From contig JAIROE010000079.1 in the NCBI GenBank assembly GCA_031257715.1, positions 1-6,801 of the forward strand: a stretch of 6,801 bases of DNA, read 5' to 3'. Numbering within the stretch: the first letter of the stretch is position 1; every line of letters starts with the position of its first letter. Shown in pieces: positions 6,574-6,801 of this stretch. The position numbers and the translations under genes are program-made. The stretch is from Treponema sp. (lineage in GTDB: Bacteria > Spirochaetota > Spirochaetia > Treponematales > Breznakiellaceae). Under the pieces are notes generated by a model. The model saw nothing but the letters and a program-made list of their open reading frames with translations. It had not been told where the DNA came from and did no database searches.

Positions 6574-6588
6574 AGCCGGTTTTGTAAA
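6561..6588 (-). promoter_or_regulatory. Sigma70-type promoter of ispE
   Basis: On the minus strand TTTACA (6583-6588), a 16-bp spacer and a perfect TATAAT (6561-6566) form a strong vegetative promoter. Transcription should start around 6553-6555, leaving only about 4-6 bases before the ispE ATG at 6549. It is likely the main promoter of the whole minus-strand series. Confidence 0.75.
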
Positions 6589-6605
6589 GATATTATAAAA
6601 ACCAG

Positions 6606-6635
6606 TTGACAGACGCTTAATCTCTCCCTTATGTT
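6606..6635 (+). promoter_or_regulatory. Sigma70-type promoter of the divergent right-end gene
   Basis: A perfect TTGACA (6606-6611), an 18-bp spacer and TATGTT (6630-6635, four of six) lie upstream of the plus-strand gene. The predicted start near 6642 gives a leader of about 28 bases containing its ribosome site. Its -35 box is 17 bp from the ispE -35 box, back to back. Confidence 0.6.
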
Positions 6636-6659
6636 TCAAGATAAATATATCCAAGAAAC

Positions 6660-6663
6660 GGAG
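6660..6663 (+). promoter_or_regulatory. Ribosome binding site deciding the right-end gene start
   Basis: GGAG lies 6 bases before ATG at 6670. The in-frame ATG at 6631 has no ribosome site and overlaps the likely -10 box, so 6670 is preferred. Confidence 0.7.
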
Positions 6664-6669
6664 AATAAT

Positions 6670-6801
6670 ATGGTGCCTGACGAGTCCATGAATACGTCCG
6701 TAACTCCCTTCCCGCAGCTGCCGGACGGCATACAGTATACGGGCGCGGATAATCTTCCTTTTCCCATTCTTTTTTTCGATGATGAGGATGAAGATGAGGA
6801 T
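6670..6801 (+). CDS. Unknown protein with acidic N-terminal tract, partial (5' part only)
   Basis: The frame is open for 44 codons from ATG at 6670 to the window edge. I do not recognise the family from this fragment. The visible N-terminus is rich in Pro, Asp, Thr and hydrophobic residues, without a signal peptide or membrane helix. It reads PFPILFFDDEDEDED at the end, so the last eight residues are all Asp or Glu. The start is supported by GGAG at a 6-base spacing and an upstream TTGACA promoter. It is the only plus-strand gene supported in the window and is divergent from ispE. The protein is likely cytosolic; its function cannot be stated from what is visible. Confidence 0.65.
   Translation, partial: MVPDESMNTSVTPFPQLPDGIQYTGADNLPFPILFFDDEDEDED

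Noticed and set aside
6592..6597. A second minus-strand TATAAT upstream of ispE
   Set aside because: No acceptable -35 lies 16-18 bp upstream (only TTAAGC), so the promoter at 6561-6588 is preferred.
6631..6669. Upstream in-frame ATG at 6631 for the right-end gene
   Set aside because: There is no ribosome site before it and it overlaps the likely -10 box; GGAG before ATG 6670 is much better placed.

Overview
The window is a compact, moderately GC-rich bacterial chromosome segment. I read it as a spirochaete, most likely a Treponema-like lineage with higher GC than T. denticola. This rests on the character of the SpoVG, IspE and FtsH proteins and on the gene combination. It is an inference, since no rRNA or other strong taxonomic marker is present. 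No mobile element, CRISPR array, rRNA or integrase is visible.

Almost everything lies on the minus strand as one co-directional series. From its upstream end (right side) it reads: ispE (5647-6549), spoVG (5321-5602), tRNA-Gln(UUG) (5182-5253), rplY/ctc encoding bL25 (4452-5114), tilS (3015-4430), ftsH (1117-3003), and an exported, uncharacterised helical-repeat protein (1111 down to 1, cut by the window edge). Gaps are short: 44 bp for ispE-spoVG, 67 bp for spoVG-tRNA, 67 bp for tRNA-rplY, 21 bp for rplY-tilS, 11 bp for tilS-ftsH and 5 bp for ftsH-last gene. No convincing intrinsic terminator interrupts the series, so much of it could be one transcription unit. The series joins isoprenoid precursor synthesis (ispE), a nucleic-acid-binding regulator (spoVG), translation (tRNA-Gln, bL25, TilS) and membrane protein quality control (FtsH).

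At the right end, a 120-bp AT-rich intergenic region (6550-6669) separates ispE from a divergent plus-strand gene, of which only the first 44 codons are visible. It contains two back-to-back promoter-like sequences and a perfect 18-bp palindrome over the ispE -10 box. The ispE promoter lies so close to the start codon that its mRNA would be nearly leaderless.

The region is mainly housekeeping, and I do not see a new defence or mobile system. The points most worth a second look are the exported left-end protein with tandem 24-residue D-x-D-x-D repeats, the divergent promoter/palindrome region, and the gene order, which recalls the ispE-spoVG-ctc-tilS-ftsH order of Bacillus with the intervening genes removed.
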